62,529 nucleotides of DNA, from assembly GCA_016866775.1 (NCBI GenBank), contig VGLJ01000002.1, forward strand, positions 92,174-154,702, given 5' to 3'. A model generated the notes under the pieces. It saw only the letters and a list, made by a program, of their open reading frames with translations. It was not told where the DNA came from and made no database searches. Source of the stretch: Candidatus Rokuibacteriota bacterium. GTDB lineage: Bacteria > Methylomirabilota > Methylomirabilia > Rokubacteriales > CSP1-6. Positions 10,386 to 18,493 of the stretch are shown here, in pieces. The stretch's first letter is position 1; each line of letters opens with the position of its first letter. The position numbers and the translations under genes were made by a program.

Positions 10386-11425
10386 TTTTTCCCGGCCGTA
10401 TCCGCGAGAGGCCGGTAGTACGGCTTCCCCGCCTGCGTCCACTCGACCAGCATCGCGCGGAACTCCGGTCCCATCGGGTCGATGCCGCGCATCGGCATCG
10501 TCCCGCGCCGGATCGTGAAGTCGTGCGGGGCGAGCGCGCCGCCGCGCTCGAAGTGGCGCGCGGCCGCGTCCGGGCGCCCGCGCTCGAAGAGCCATTGCCC
10601 GAGACCGAACTCGGCGCGCGCCTGCTGATCGGCGGCCGTCGGCAGCGCCTGCTGCCCCCGGACCTCGTCGGCCGCGAACGCCGGGCGCTCGCCGCGCACC
10701 CACGCGCGCAACGCGGCGAGGTGGATGGACGAGTCGAGCCCGGTGAGCTGACGGAACGTGTCCGCGCCGAACGCGACGTCGTTGGGCCGCACGATGCGTC
10801 CGCGCTCGTCGATCCAGAGGATCGTCGGCACGTTGACGACGCCGTAGAGGTCGGCCAGGACGTGGCGCGTGTCGATCAGCGACGGATGCGCGGGCTTCGC
10901 GGCCTCGATCCACGGCCGCGCGTCCTCCGCGCTCTTGTCGAGCGCCACCGTGATCACGACGAAGCCGCGGTCCTTCAGCTCCTCGTAGACGCCCTGCCAC
11001 ACGGGCAGGTCGAGGCGGCAGCCTCACCACGAAGCGTAGGCGACGAGCAGCGCCTTCTTGCCGCGATGATCCGACAGCCGATGCGGCCGTCCGGAGAGAT
11101 CGGGCAGCGTGAAGTCCGGCGCGACGAGCGACCCCAGCACGCGCGCGCGCTCCCCCGCCGACACGCCGAGATACGCCGCGCGCTCCTCGGTGTCGAGGGC
11201 GAGCGGCCGATCCAGCACGCGCGCGAACGCGGCGAGATCGATCCCGCGCGGACCCTCGAGCCCCGCGTCCTCGGGCACGGGCACGCAGAGCCCGTCCCGA
11301 CACAGCCCTTCCGGATGCAGCTCCCATCCGAGGTCGGCGAGCGCGGCCGGCGACAGGAGCACGCGGTCGCCGTCGACGGAAGCGTCCACCTCGTGCGGCG
11401 TGCCATCGTCGATCACCGTGAACAT
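10382..11425 (-). CDS. Thioredoxin-fold redoxin, predicted selenoprotein (in-frame TGA at 11024-11026)
   Basis: Read through the TGA, the gene gives 347 residues. Residues 1-100 are an N-terminal extension. A TlpA/AhpC-type thioredoxin fold follows, with APDFTLPDLSG and LLVAYASW, then the TGA codon, then GCRLDLPVWQ. In TlpA-like proteins the residue right after this W is the active-site Cys, so TGA very probably specifies selenocysteine in a U-G-C motif. The frame is open on both sides of TGA and the downstream part keeps the fold (cis-Pro in VVNVPTILWID). A tetratricopeptide-like C-terminal region ends the protein. The hairpin at 10994-11008 fits a bacterial SECIS. It would act as a peroxidase or thiol oxidoreductase. 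Without selenocysteine insertion the product would be a 133-residue fragment. Confidence 0.82.
10994..11008 (-). promoter_or_regulatory. Candidate bacterial SECIS hairpin of the redoxin gene
   Basis: Counting the T of TGA as 1, nucleotides 19-23 (CUGCC) pair with 29-33 (GGCAG) around the loop CGUGU. A 5-base stem, a short loop with G in its second position and this spacing from UGA match the general form of bacterial SECIS elements bound by SelB. Found by eye; no folding energy computed. Confidence 0.55.
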
Positions 11426-11449
11426 CTCGTCTCCTCCCTGATCATCCGA

Positions 11450-12109
11450 TCATCGCCAGGCCCAGACGGGCTGCTCGAAGTGATCGACGCGTGTCGACCG
11501 GCCGTGGACGACCACTTCGTGCGCCTGGAACACGACCGCCGCCGTCGGCGCGTGGATCAGCGTCCCGAGCAGCGGGAGCTGGATCACCGGCCGGTCGCTC
11601 TCCGGAATCGCGATCAATCGAGGCACGTCGGGCTTGTCGAGGTCCGCGAGCGACACGCGATGCACGCTCGCGACTTCGTCCGGGTTCGGCGTGACCGTCA
11701 GGTCGCCGCCGCTCCACACGACGACGGGCGTGATGACGAAGCCCGAGCGCGTCGGATAGTCGTCCAGCATGCCGATGATCGTCTCCTCGCCGAGCGTGAC
11801 ATCGAGCTCTTCCGACAGCTCGCGCAGCGCCGCGGCCTCGGGACGCTCGCCGGGATCGACACGCCCGCCCGGGAGCGCCCACTGTCCCCCGTGCGCGCGC
11901 AGCTTCGGCACGCGCTTGGTCAGCAGCAGGCACGCGCGCCCTCCGTCATCGGGAACGACGACGACGGCGACGGCCGCGTGACGCCGGCCGTCGAGCACGA
12001 CGGCGCGGCGCTCGAAGCCAGCCAGGTGCGTGCGCGCCCGCTCGAGGAAGACGTCGCCGAACGGATACGCGTCGCCGAACGCGGCGGGCGCGTCGTCGAA
12101 GGCGCTCAG
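11450..12109 (-). CDS. Nudix hydrolase, CoA pyrophosphatase-like
   Basis: The Nudix box is complete: GGRVDPGERPEAAALRELSEE, with Asp where the family often has Gly at the end. The N-terminal FLERARTHLAGFERRAVV and the central LLLTKR..KL..HGGQWALPGG are typical of CoA or ADP-ribose diphosphatases of the NudL type. There is no ATG in frame at the N-terminus. A CTG at 12109 overlapping the stop of the upstream SDR is the best-placed start, giving about 219 residues. It precedes the redoxin gene by 24 bases. Hydrolysis of CoA or acyl-CoA derivatives would fit the neighbouring CoA genes. Confidence 0.82.
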   Translation of the reverse strand: MSAFDDAPAAFGDAYPFGDVFLERARTHLAGFERRAVVLDGRRHAAVAVVVVPDDGGRACLLLTKRVPKLRAHGGQWALPGGRVDPGERPEAAALRELSEELDVTLGEETIIGMLDDYPTRSGFVITPVVVWSGGDLTVTPNPDEVASVHRVSLADLDKPDVPRLIAIPESDRPVIQLPLLGTLIHAPTAAVVFQAHEVVVHGRSTRVDHFEQPVWAWR

Positions 12110-12900
12110 CGCGGTGGCGTGTAACCCGGCTCGCCCAGCCGCCGGGCCACTTCGAGGTCCTGGGACACGTCGCGCATGTGCGTCGCGGTCATCACGATCT
12201 CCTCGACGACCGCGCGGGGCGGCAGCGTGGCGCAGAGGAGGATGGCGGCGGCGACGTCTTCCGGCATCATCATGGTCGTGCGCGCCTTCGCGTCCGGGTT
12301 CAGCGGCCGGCGGTCGAGGATCGGCGTGTCCACTTCGCCGGGAATGATCGTCGTCGCGCGGATCCCGTGCTGGCGGAACTCGCCGAGCACGCTGCCCATG
12401 AAGTTCCGCACGCCGGCCTTCGCCGCGCTGTACGGCGAGCCGCCGAGCAGGCCGGGCCGGATGCCCGCGATCGACGACACCGTGATGATGTTGCCGTCGC
12501 CGCGCGCGAGCATGCCGTGGATGACCGTCTGCGTGAGCGCGTAGACGCCGTTCAGGTTCACGTTGACGACGGCGTTCCAGTCGTCGTCGGTGACCCAGCG
12601 CACCGCGCGCACCGTGCTCGAGTGGCCGGCGTTGTTCACCAGGATGTCGACGCGGCCGAACGTCTCTTCCGCCCACGTCCCGAGCGCGCGCGCCTCCGCC
12701 TGCTTCGAGACGTCGCACGCGCGCGCCGCGGCCGTGCCGCACGCTTGCTCGATCTCCTTCACGACCGCGTCGAGCGGCTCCTTACGGCGCCCGGCGATGG
12801 CGATCGCGGCGCCCTCGGCGGCCAGCATCAGCGCGGCGACGCGCCCGATGCCGCTGCCGGCGCCGGTGACGAGCGCGACCTTGCCCTCGAGGCGCCTCAT
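12106..12900 (-). CDS. Short-chain dehydrogenase/reductase
   Basis: 264 residues with a full Rossmann SDR set: TGAGSGIG cofactor loop, NNAG, catalytic Ser in VSSIAG and the YSAAK Tyr/Lys pair. The GRRKE segment after beta-2 favours NADP(H). The substrate is unknown. The start overlaps the stop of the PPOX gene by ATGA and the end overlaps the Nudix gene, so it is in the middle of a tightly packed operon. Confidence 0.93.
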   Translation of the reverse strand: MRRLEGKVALVTGAGSGIGRVAALMLAAEGAAIAIAGRRKEPLDAVVKEIEQACGTAAARACDVSKQAEARALGTWAEETFGRVDILVNNAGHSSTVRAVRWVTDDDWNAVVNVNLNGVYALTQTVIHGMLARGDGNIITVSSIAGIRPGLLGGSPYSAAKAGVRNFMGSVLGEFRQHGIRATTIIPGEVDTPILDRRPLNPDAKARTTMMMPEDVAAAILLCATLPPRAVVEEIVMTATHMRDVSQDLEVARRLGEPGYTPPR

Positions 12901-13316
12901 CGGGGTCCGCCGGGCGTGTGACGGAAGGGGAGCGTCTGGTGGCGCACGCGGTCGGCCTCGATCACGAGGACGATGCGGCCGGCGGGATCGCGCCGCGGGA
13001 ACGGCGCGCCCGTGTACTTGTGCGAGATGCGGTCCATGATCGCGAGATCGCCGTCGGGCCGCCGCTCGACGACGCGGCCGCGGATCTGGATCTCCTCGTA
13101 CGGGTTCGCGAAGTCGACGAGCGACAGCGCCACGCGCGCGTCGCGCGTCGCGTTCCGCGCCTTCAACGACCCTTCGCCCGTGGCGACGAGGATGCGGTCG
13201 CCCTCGCGGCCGACCCAGACCGGCGCGATCTGCGGCGAGCCGTCGCTCATGAGCGTGGAGAGATGCGCGAAGTTCGGCTTGTCGATCAGCGCCTCGACCT
13301 CTTGCGTGAGCACCAT
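12897..13316 (-). CDS. PPOX-class F420-type oxidoreductase / pyridoxamine 5'-phosphate oxidase-like
   Basis: A 139-residue split-barrel flavin-binding protein. The pattern FAHLSTLMSDGSPQIAPVWV followed by ILVATGEGSLKARNATRD is characteristic of the small PPOX-class F420-dependent enzymes rather than true PdxH. The cofactor could be F420 or FMN. It lies between the crotonase and the SDR genes with 2-4 base gaps or overlaps. Together with the LLM gene at 43747 it hints that the organism makes F420. Confidence 0.87.
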   Translation of the reverse strand: MVLTQEVEALIDKPNFAHLSTLMSDGSPQIAPVWVGREGDRILVATGEGSLKARNATRDARVALSLVDFANPYEEIQIRGRVVERRPDGDLAIMDRISHKYTGAPFPRRDPAGRIVLVIEADRVRHQTLPFRHTPGGPR

Positions 13317-13318
13317 GG

Positions 13319-14113
13319 TCAGCGCCCGCGGAAGATCGGCGCGCGCTTCTCGAAGAACGCCTTGCGCGCCTCGGCGGCGTCCTCGGTGGCGAACGCGCGG
13401 CGGATGTTGGCGAGCTCGTAGCGCAGATGGTCCTCGAGATCGATGGCCGTCGCGCGCGCGATGCCGCGCTTGGTCAGACGCGCGGCGATCGGCGCGCGCT
13501 CCGTGAGCTGCGCACAGTACTCCGCGAGCCGCGCTTCGAGCGCGTCGTCCTCGGCCACCTCACTGACGAAGCCCAGCCGCAACGCCTCGTCCGCGTCGAC
13601 CGTGCGGTTCTCGAGGAGGAAGCGCATCGCCTGCTCGTAGCCGATCGCCTGCGGCAGCGTCCACGTGAGCCCGCCGTCCGGAGACGCGCCGATCCGGGGG
13701 TAGCCCGCGACGAGCCGTGCGCTTCGCCCCATGATCCGCACGTCGGCGGCCATGGCGAGCGACAGCCCGGCGCCCGCGGCGACGCCGTTGAGCCCGACGA
13801 CGACCGGCTTGTCGCACTCGTGGCGCAGCACGAGCGCGAAGCGCCCGACCCACGACACGTCGTCCATGAGGCGCTCCTGCCCGGAGAGCGGCGAGACGTC
13901 CTCGCCCGGCCCGCTCAGGTCGAGTCCCGCGCAGAACGCGCGCCCGCGGCCCGTGAGCGCGATGGCCCACACGTTGTCGTCGTGCGCCGCCTTCTGCACC
14001 TCGGTGACGATCGCCCAGGCGAGCGCGTGCGAGAGCGCGTTCATCTTGTCGGGCCGGTTCAGCACGATCGTACGCACGTGCCCCTTGTCGTGGACGAGGG
14101 CGGGATCACTCAT
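13319..14113 (-). CDS. Enoyl-CoA hydratase/isomerase (crotonase) family
   Basis: 264 residues from the ATG at 14113 (MSDPALVHD). Crotonase landmarks are LNRPDKMNALS, the first oxyanion-hole segment GRAFCAGLDLSG and the second in GVAAGAGLSLAMAADVRI. There is an Asp/Glu-poor position in the usual catalytic helix (YPRIGASPDGG), so hydratase or isomerase activity cannot be told apart. An upstream in-frame ATG at 14137 would add eight residues encoded by the G/C-tract element at 14114-14157. The shorter start matches where family homology begins. Confidence 0.9.
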   Translation of the reverse strand: MSDPALVHDKGHVRTIVLNRPDKMNALSHALAWAIVTEVQKAAHDDNVWAIALTGRGRAFCAGLDLSGPGEDVSPLSGQERLMDDVSWVGRFALVLRHECDKPVVVGLNGVAAGAGLSLAMAADVRIMGRSARLVAGYPRIGASPDGGLTWTLPQAIGYEQAMRFLLENRTVDADEALRLGFVSEVAEDDALEARLAEYCAQLTERAPIAARLTKRGIARATAIDLEDHLRYELANIRRAFATEDAAEARKAFFEKRAPIFRGR

Positions 14114-14157
14114 GGGGGTGTGGGGGTCCTGTGTCATGTGGCCCCCGTGTTCAAAGG
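14114..14157 (+). repeat. G/C-tract interspersed element, family B copy 1
   Basis: Reads GGGGGTGTGGGGGTCCT, a short spacer, then GTGGCCCCC and GTGTTCAAAGG. It matches the element at 53321-53364 in the tracts, in the internal TCCT and in the TTCAAAGG tail. It fills the gap between the alpha/beta hydrolase stop and the crotonase start. Confidence 0.7.
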
Positions 14158-16103
14158 CCCGCCTGGAAGAGATCCCAGCGTCTCGCGGCCCGCTGGACCA
14201 CGGCGTCGACGTCTTCGGCGAGCATGTGGCGCGCCTCGACGAGCGACTGCGCGGCCGCGCGGACGCGCGCGAGATAGTCGTCACGCGAGCCGTAGCGCTC
14301 CGCGATGGACGGACGCGGGTCGCCGGTGCGGCCACGCTCCTCCGCCGTGCGTGCGAACGGCAGCGTGGATCCCATCATCGACATGATGTCGCCCGGCGCG
14401 CCCTGCTCGGGATGGCGCGGGTTCCACCCCGTGAACGTCCCGAGCGGGACCATCAGCTCCACGGGACGCAGGCCCGCGACCTCGTTGCCGTCGGCGTCCA
14501 CCGCGGAGACGGCGGTGGCGAAGCGCGCGCCGCCTTTCGGCGGCAGCACGGGCTGGTGCGCCCAGTCCGAGCCGAAGTCGAGACGCGCGGGCCGCTCGAT
14601 GTGCGTCGGGAAGCGCGCGCCCGGAATCGCCGTGAACACCTTCTCCAGCGACTCGTGGGGGACGGCGGTGCGATCGGCGAGCCGCGGCACCGCGCTCGGC
14701 GGCGGGACCACGCCCTGCCGTACCCAGCGATCGAGGTTCACGAGCGCGGCGCGGAGCAGCGGCGCGTAGTCGACCACGTTGAACTGGTGGACGCCGCGGC
14801 CGCCCGTGTTCGGATCTTCGGCCGGCGGCGGCAGCACGCCCGGCGTGTGCTGCGTGCCCGCGAACAGGTACATCCTGACGTCGGAGGGCGCGTCGATGTC
14901 CGTGCGCGCGTCGACGTCCGTGTGGATCAGGGAGCCGTCGCCGCGCCAGTACTCGGCCGAGGAGTTCGTGGTGAAGATCTTCGCCAGTCCTCCGCGCGCG
15001 GCCTGCCGGCCGAGCAGCGAGTCGCGCTGCCCGGTGAGCCGATCGACCTGCTCCACGTCGGTGAACGGGAACAGGCTGCCGACCGCCTCCTTCGCGTTGA
15101 GCGAGGGCTGGCCGAAGCGCAGGTTGAATTCACCGCGCCGCGCGCCGGGGACGTGCGGCCACACCGCGTCGAACACGCGGCGCCCGCGCTCGTCCTGGTT
15201 GAGGGCGAGATAGAGGAAGTGCCGCAGGAACCGCCCGGACTGCGAGACACCGAACACGTACGCGCGATCGATCGCCCCCGCGCACGGATTGCCGTCGGCG
15301 GCGCTCGCGTGACGCAGCCACGAGCCGGTGTCGCGCACGGTCAGGAAGCCGAAGCCGACGACCGCGGGATCCTTCGAGCGGTAGATGAGGTCGTAGATCG
15401 CGCCGGGCGTGAAGCCTCCGGTGAGCTCGATGTGCGTCGGATCGCCGAAGCGCCACGACGCGCGCGGCACCTCGCTCGCCGGCGCGCCCGCGCTCGGACG
15501 CATCAAGAGCCGCGCCGCCGGATCGTTCAGGTCCACGGTCGGCTGCGGCACGTGATACCGGTCCGCGAGCGGAAGCTGCGTCACGCGCTTGACCGGGCAC
15601 CACTCGCAGCGCACGACGCCGGTGACGCCGGGCACGACCGGCGCCGCCATCGCCATGAGCCCGTCCTGGCGCGGCACCTCGTGCTGCCATCCGACCCACG
15701 CCACGGTGTAGCCGTGACGCAGCAGGAAGCCGTTGCCGAAGTCCTCGTCGGTCGACGGATCGGGCACGCGCACGGCGCTGTTGAACATGCCGAGCGCGAC
15801 CTTGCGGCCGCGGTTGGCGACGTCGAGCAGCAGCGCGCCGTTGCCGCCGCCGACGGGGCGCAGCAGATAGAAGTCCGCGGAGCCTTCGACACGTCCCGAG
15901 GCAGCCTCGGACCTTGACGGCCCATGGCCGTCAAGTGTTCTCGGCGCGCGCGCGAGGTCGGTGATGTCCGCGTGGATCGCGAGGGTCGGATCCACCGCGA
16001 ATCGGATCGTGCCGGCGATCTTCTCGTACGCGCCGGCGTTGCCGAACGCGCGCCCGCCGAGCACGGGCTCGCGCCGCTCGATGTCGAGTCTCGTCACGCT
16101 CAT
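14151..16103 (-). CDS. Alpha/beta hydrolase-domain protein (ABhydrolase_10-like)
   Basis: A 650-residue protein of a family common in soil bacteria. The nucleophile elbow is GVSQSGRFLRHFLY. Other conserved parts are DFYLLRP near the N-terminus, VWPHVPGARRGEFN and GTQHTPG. The family is annotated as esterase-like hydrolases of unknown substrate. There is no signal peptide. About residues 57-70 (around DGHGPSRSEAASG) are extra relative to the family pattern and are encoded by the CAT-loop palindrome at 15914-15934, as if the element was inserted in frame. It sits among CoA-catabolism genes, 12 bases after the MFE2-like SDR. Confidence 0.83.
   Translation of the reverse strand: MSVTRLDIERREPVLGGRAFGNAGAYEKIAGTIRFAVDPTLAIHADITDLARAPRTLDGHGPSRSEAASGRVEGSADFYLLRPVGGGNGALLLDVANRGRKVALGMFNSAVRVPDPSTDEDFGNGFLLRHGYTVAWVGWQHEVPRQDGLMAMAAPVVPGVTGVVRCEWCPVKRVTQLPLADRYHVPQPTVDLNDPAARLLMRPSAGAPASEVPRASWRFGDPTHIELTGGFTPGAIYDLIYRSKDPAVVGFGFLTVRDTGSWLRHASAADGNPCAGAIDRAYVFGVSQSGRFLRHFLYLALNQDERGRRVFDAVWPHVPGARRGEFNLRFGQPSLNAKEAVGSLFPFTDVEQVDRLTGQRDSLLGRQAARGGLAKIFTTNSSAEYWRGDGSLIHTDVDARTDIDAPSDVRMYLFAGTQHTPGVLPPPAEDPNTGGRGVHQFNVVDYAPLLRAALVNLDRWVRQGVVPPPSAVPRLADRTAVPHESLEKVFTAIPGARFPTHIERPARLDFGSDWAHQPVLPPKGGARFATAVSAVDADGNEVAGLRPVELMVPLGTFTGWNPRHPEQGAPGDIMSMMGSTLPFARTAEERGRTGDPRPSIAERYGSRDDYLARVRAAAQSLVEARHMLAEDVDAVVQRAARRWDLFQAGL
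15914..15934. repeat. Palindrome with CAT loop, copy 2 (inside a coding region)
   Basis: Identical over 21 bases to the copy at 10365-10385; here the stem extends one more C-G pair on each side. The flanks also resemble copy 1 (ACC before, a short T-rich stretch then CGGC after). It lies within the alpha/beta hydrolase gene and keeps the frame open. Confidence 0.75.
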
Positions 16104-16115
16104 CGTGTCCTCCCG

Positions 16116-17129
16116 CTACGGCTTCGAGGCGAACTCGGCGGGCGGATCCCACGGCGCCTGCCAGAAGCGCACGCCGTTGCCGACGTCCTTCCACTCCTGC
16201 TTCGGGCGCGCCTCGAGCGACTTGCCGAACGTGGTGCCGGGCGGCGGCAGGAAGTACGTGCCGACGGTCTTCGGGAACAGCGCGGCGACTTCCGATGGCG
16301 ACAGGCGACGGTCGGCCTCGATGCGGCGCAGCGGCACCGGCTCCACCATCAGCGAGTAGCCGTAGCCGTACGAATGGAAGACCTGGCCGTTGATGTGGCC
16401 GGCCTGCTCGCTCGCGAGGAAGCAGGCGAGCGGCGCGACGTTGTCCGGATCGGTCGCCGTCCCGACCGCGGCTTCGCTCGGCCACTTGCCGTGCTGCTCG
16501 AAGAAGGCGCGGCCGCGCGGCGTGGAGTCGATCATCCGCGTGGCGCCGCTCGGCATGATCGAGTTCGCGGTCACGCCGTACTTCGCCATGCCGTTCGCCG
16601 TCGAGTACATGAGGCCGATGATGCCGGCCTTCGCGGCGCCGTAGTTCGGCTGGCCGGGCGCGCCCAGGGCGGACACGGACGACATGGAGATGATCCGCCC
16701 GTACTTCTGCTCGCGCATGTGCACGGAGGCGGCGCGCGAGCAGAAGAACGTGCCGTCGAGGTGGACGGCGAGGACCGCCTGCCACTCCTCCTTCGTCATG
16801 TTGAAGATCATCCGGTCGCGCAGGATGCCCGCGACGTTGACGAGGATGTCGATGCGGCCCCAGAGCGTGACGGCCTGCTCGACCATCGCGTGCGCCTGGT
16901 CCCAGTCGGCGACGGAGCCGTAGTTGGCCGCGGCCGTGCCGCCGATTTTCTGGATCTCCTTCACGACGACGTCGGCCGGGCTCGCGTCCTTGCCTTCGCC
17001 GTCGAGCTTCGCGCCGAGGTCGTTCACCAGGACCTTCGCGCCTTCCGCCGCGAGCGCCATCGCGATCCCGCGCCCGATGCCCCGCCCCGCTCCGGTGACC
17101 AGCGCCGTCCGTCCGTCGAGCATGCCCAT
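16116..17129 (-). CDS. SDR related to the hydroxyacyl-CoA dehydrogenase part of multifunctional enzyme 2
   Basis: 337 residues. The N-terminal 260 form an SDR: TGAGRGIGRG, VNDLGAKLDG, NVAG, SMSSVSA and the YGAAK pair. The VLVNDLGA stretch and the extended C-terminus resemble the (3R)-hydroxyacyl-CoA dehydrogenase domain of peroxisomal MFE-2 and bacterial relatives. The C-terminal 70 residues (from SPSEVAALFPKTV) are not SDR core and are probably an added interaction region. A one-base overlap of its start with the M20 gene's stop shows coupling. It would oxidise a hydroxyacyl-CoA in the proposed degradation pathway. Confidence 0.87.
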   Translation of the reverse strand: MGMLDGRTALVTGAGRGIGRGIAMALAAEGAKVLVNDLGAKLDGEGKDASPADVVVKEIQKIGGTAAANYGSVADWDQAHAMVEQAVTLWGRIDILVNVAGILRDRMIFNMTKEEWQAVLAVHLDGTFFCSRAASVHMREQKYGRIISMSSVSALGAPGQPNYGAAKAGIIGLMYSTANGMAKYGVTANSIMPSGATRMIDSTPRGRAFFEQHGKWPSEAAVGTATDPDNVAPLACFLASEQAGHINGQVFHSYGYGYSLMVEPVPLRRIEADRRLSPSEVAALFPKTVGTYFLPPPGTTFGKSLEARPKQEWKDVGNGVRFWQAPWDPPAEFASKP

Positions 17130-18493
17130 CAGTCTTTCCCTCCCATACCCTGACCGTCCATGACGGTCAATTGTGCGTCGTAGACCTCGTGTCGCTTCAC
17201 GCTCCGCTGGAACTCGAGATAGCTCTCGCGCGTCAGCCGCGGCTTCGCCTTCGCCACCACCTCGCGCGCGACCCCGGCGTCATCCCACATCAGGTCGACC
17301 ACCATCGCGGCCAGCGCCTTCGCGGGCGCCACGTACGCGAGCGCCGGGTCCGTGATCCGGTAGTCCGCCGCGTGGCCCGTGCCCGACGCGCCGCCCATGT
17401 ACGGATGCAGCACCGGCATGATCTGGCTCACGTCGCCCATGTCCGTGCAGCCCGCGCGGTGCCCGGCGGTGCGGCACTCGCCGACCAGCGCCTGCGCATT
17501 GTCCCGGAACAGCCCGGCCATCGTCGCGTCGCACTCGAGCGGCAGGTACCCGGGCCACGTGTCGATCTCCACCCTCGCACCGAGCGCAAGCGCGCCGGCC
17601 TTCAGCGCGCGGTCGACCTTCGCGCTGGCGTCGCGGATCCCCTCGATGGTCTTTCCGCGGACATAGCTCTCGATGCGCGCCTCGCCCGGGATGACGTTCA
17701 CCTGCGAGCCGCCGTGCGTGAGGATCGGGTGCACGCGGATGGCGTCGTCGTCCCTGAAGGTTTCGCGGAGCGCGTTGATCGCCATCAATCCGATCTGCGC
17801 CGCGTAGAGCGCGTTGATGCCCATGTGCGGCGCGCCGCCCGCGTGCGCCGCCTTCCCGGTGTAGCGCGCGGTCTTGCCGACGCGGCCGTTGTTCGAGGCC
17901 GGCAGGCAGGCCTTGCCGTCCTCGGCGCGCGGCGTGGTGTGGATCATCATCGCGAGGTCGACGTCGTCGAAGTGGCCGAGCCGGATGAGCTCGCACTTGC
18001 CGCCGAGCAGCTCGAGCGTGCCCGCGCGCACCTGGCTCGTCCGCCACTCGAGGTCGCCGCCTTCCTCGGCAGGCACCGCGAAGAACACGACGCGGCCGCT
18101 GAGGTGCTGGAACGCCTTCACGGCGGACAGCCCGATCGCCGCGCCGAGCATGCCCGCGATCTGCGCGTTGTGGCCGCACGCGTGCGCGGCGCCCGTCGCG
18201 GGATCGGCCTCGGGGTGTCCGGCCACGCCGAGCGCGTCGAGCTCGCCGATCACCGCGAAGCTCGGGCCGCCGCCCTTCGCGCCGGCGGCCACGGCCTTCA
18301 CGCCGGTCATCGCGAGGCCGGTCTGCGGCGAGAGACCGAGGCCGGCGAGCGTCTCCTCGACGAGCGCGGCGGTCTTCGCCTCCTTGAAGCCGAGCTCCGG
18401 TGTCTTGCGGATGCGCTCGCCCAGCCCGATCACCGTCTCGGCGCGCTGATCGATCGCGCTCCACACCTGTCGCTTGAGGTCGTCCCGCGTCAT
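17129..18493 (-). CDS. M20 family metallopeptidase/amidohydrolase, AbgB-like
   Basis: 454 residues. Metal-binding landmarks of the M20D group are present: HACGHN, the catalytic Glu pair in VPAEEGGD and a C-terminal His near YMGGASGTGHAADY. The overall pattern (RKTPELGFKE, EASGHACGHN-type spacing, VNVIPGEARIESYVRG) is like p-aminobenzoyl-glutamate hydrolase subunit B and related aminoacylases. It probably cleaves an amide-linked side group from a substrate handled by the next CoA ligase. The final codons fall in a CAT-loop palindrome at 17151-17169. Confidence 0.9.
   Translation of the reverse strand: MTRDDLKRQVWSAIDQRAETVIGLGERIRKTPELGFKEAKTAALVEETLAGLGLSPQTGLAMTGVKAVAAGAKGGGPSFAVIGELDALGVAGHPEADPATGAAHACGHNAQIAGMLGAAIGLSAVKAFQHLSGRVVFFAVPAEEGGDLEWRTSQVRAGTLELLGGKCELIRLGHFDDVDLAMMIHTTPRAEDGKACLPASNNGRVGKTARYTGKAAHAGGAPHMGINALYAAQIGLMAINALRETFRDDDAIRVHPILTHGGSQVNVIPGEARIESYVRGKTIEGIRDASAKVDRALKAGALALGARVEIDTWPGYLPLECDATMAGLFRDNAQALVGECRTAGHRAGCTDMGDVSQIMPVLHPYMGGASGTGHAADYRITDPALAYVAPAKALAAMVVDLMWDDAGVAREVVAKAKPRLTRESYLEFQRSVKRHEVYDAQLTVMDGQGMGGKD
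17151..17169. repeat. Palindrome with CAT loop, variant copy 3
   Basis: Stem TGACCGTC / GACGGTCA around CAT. It has the same architecture and outer bases as the copies at 10365 and 15914, with compensating changes in the middle of both arms. It overlaps the C-terminal codons of the M20 gene. Confidence 0.6.
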
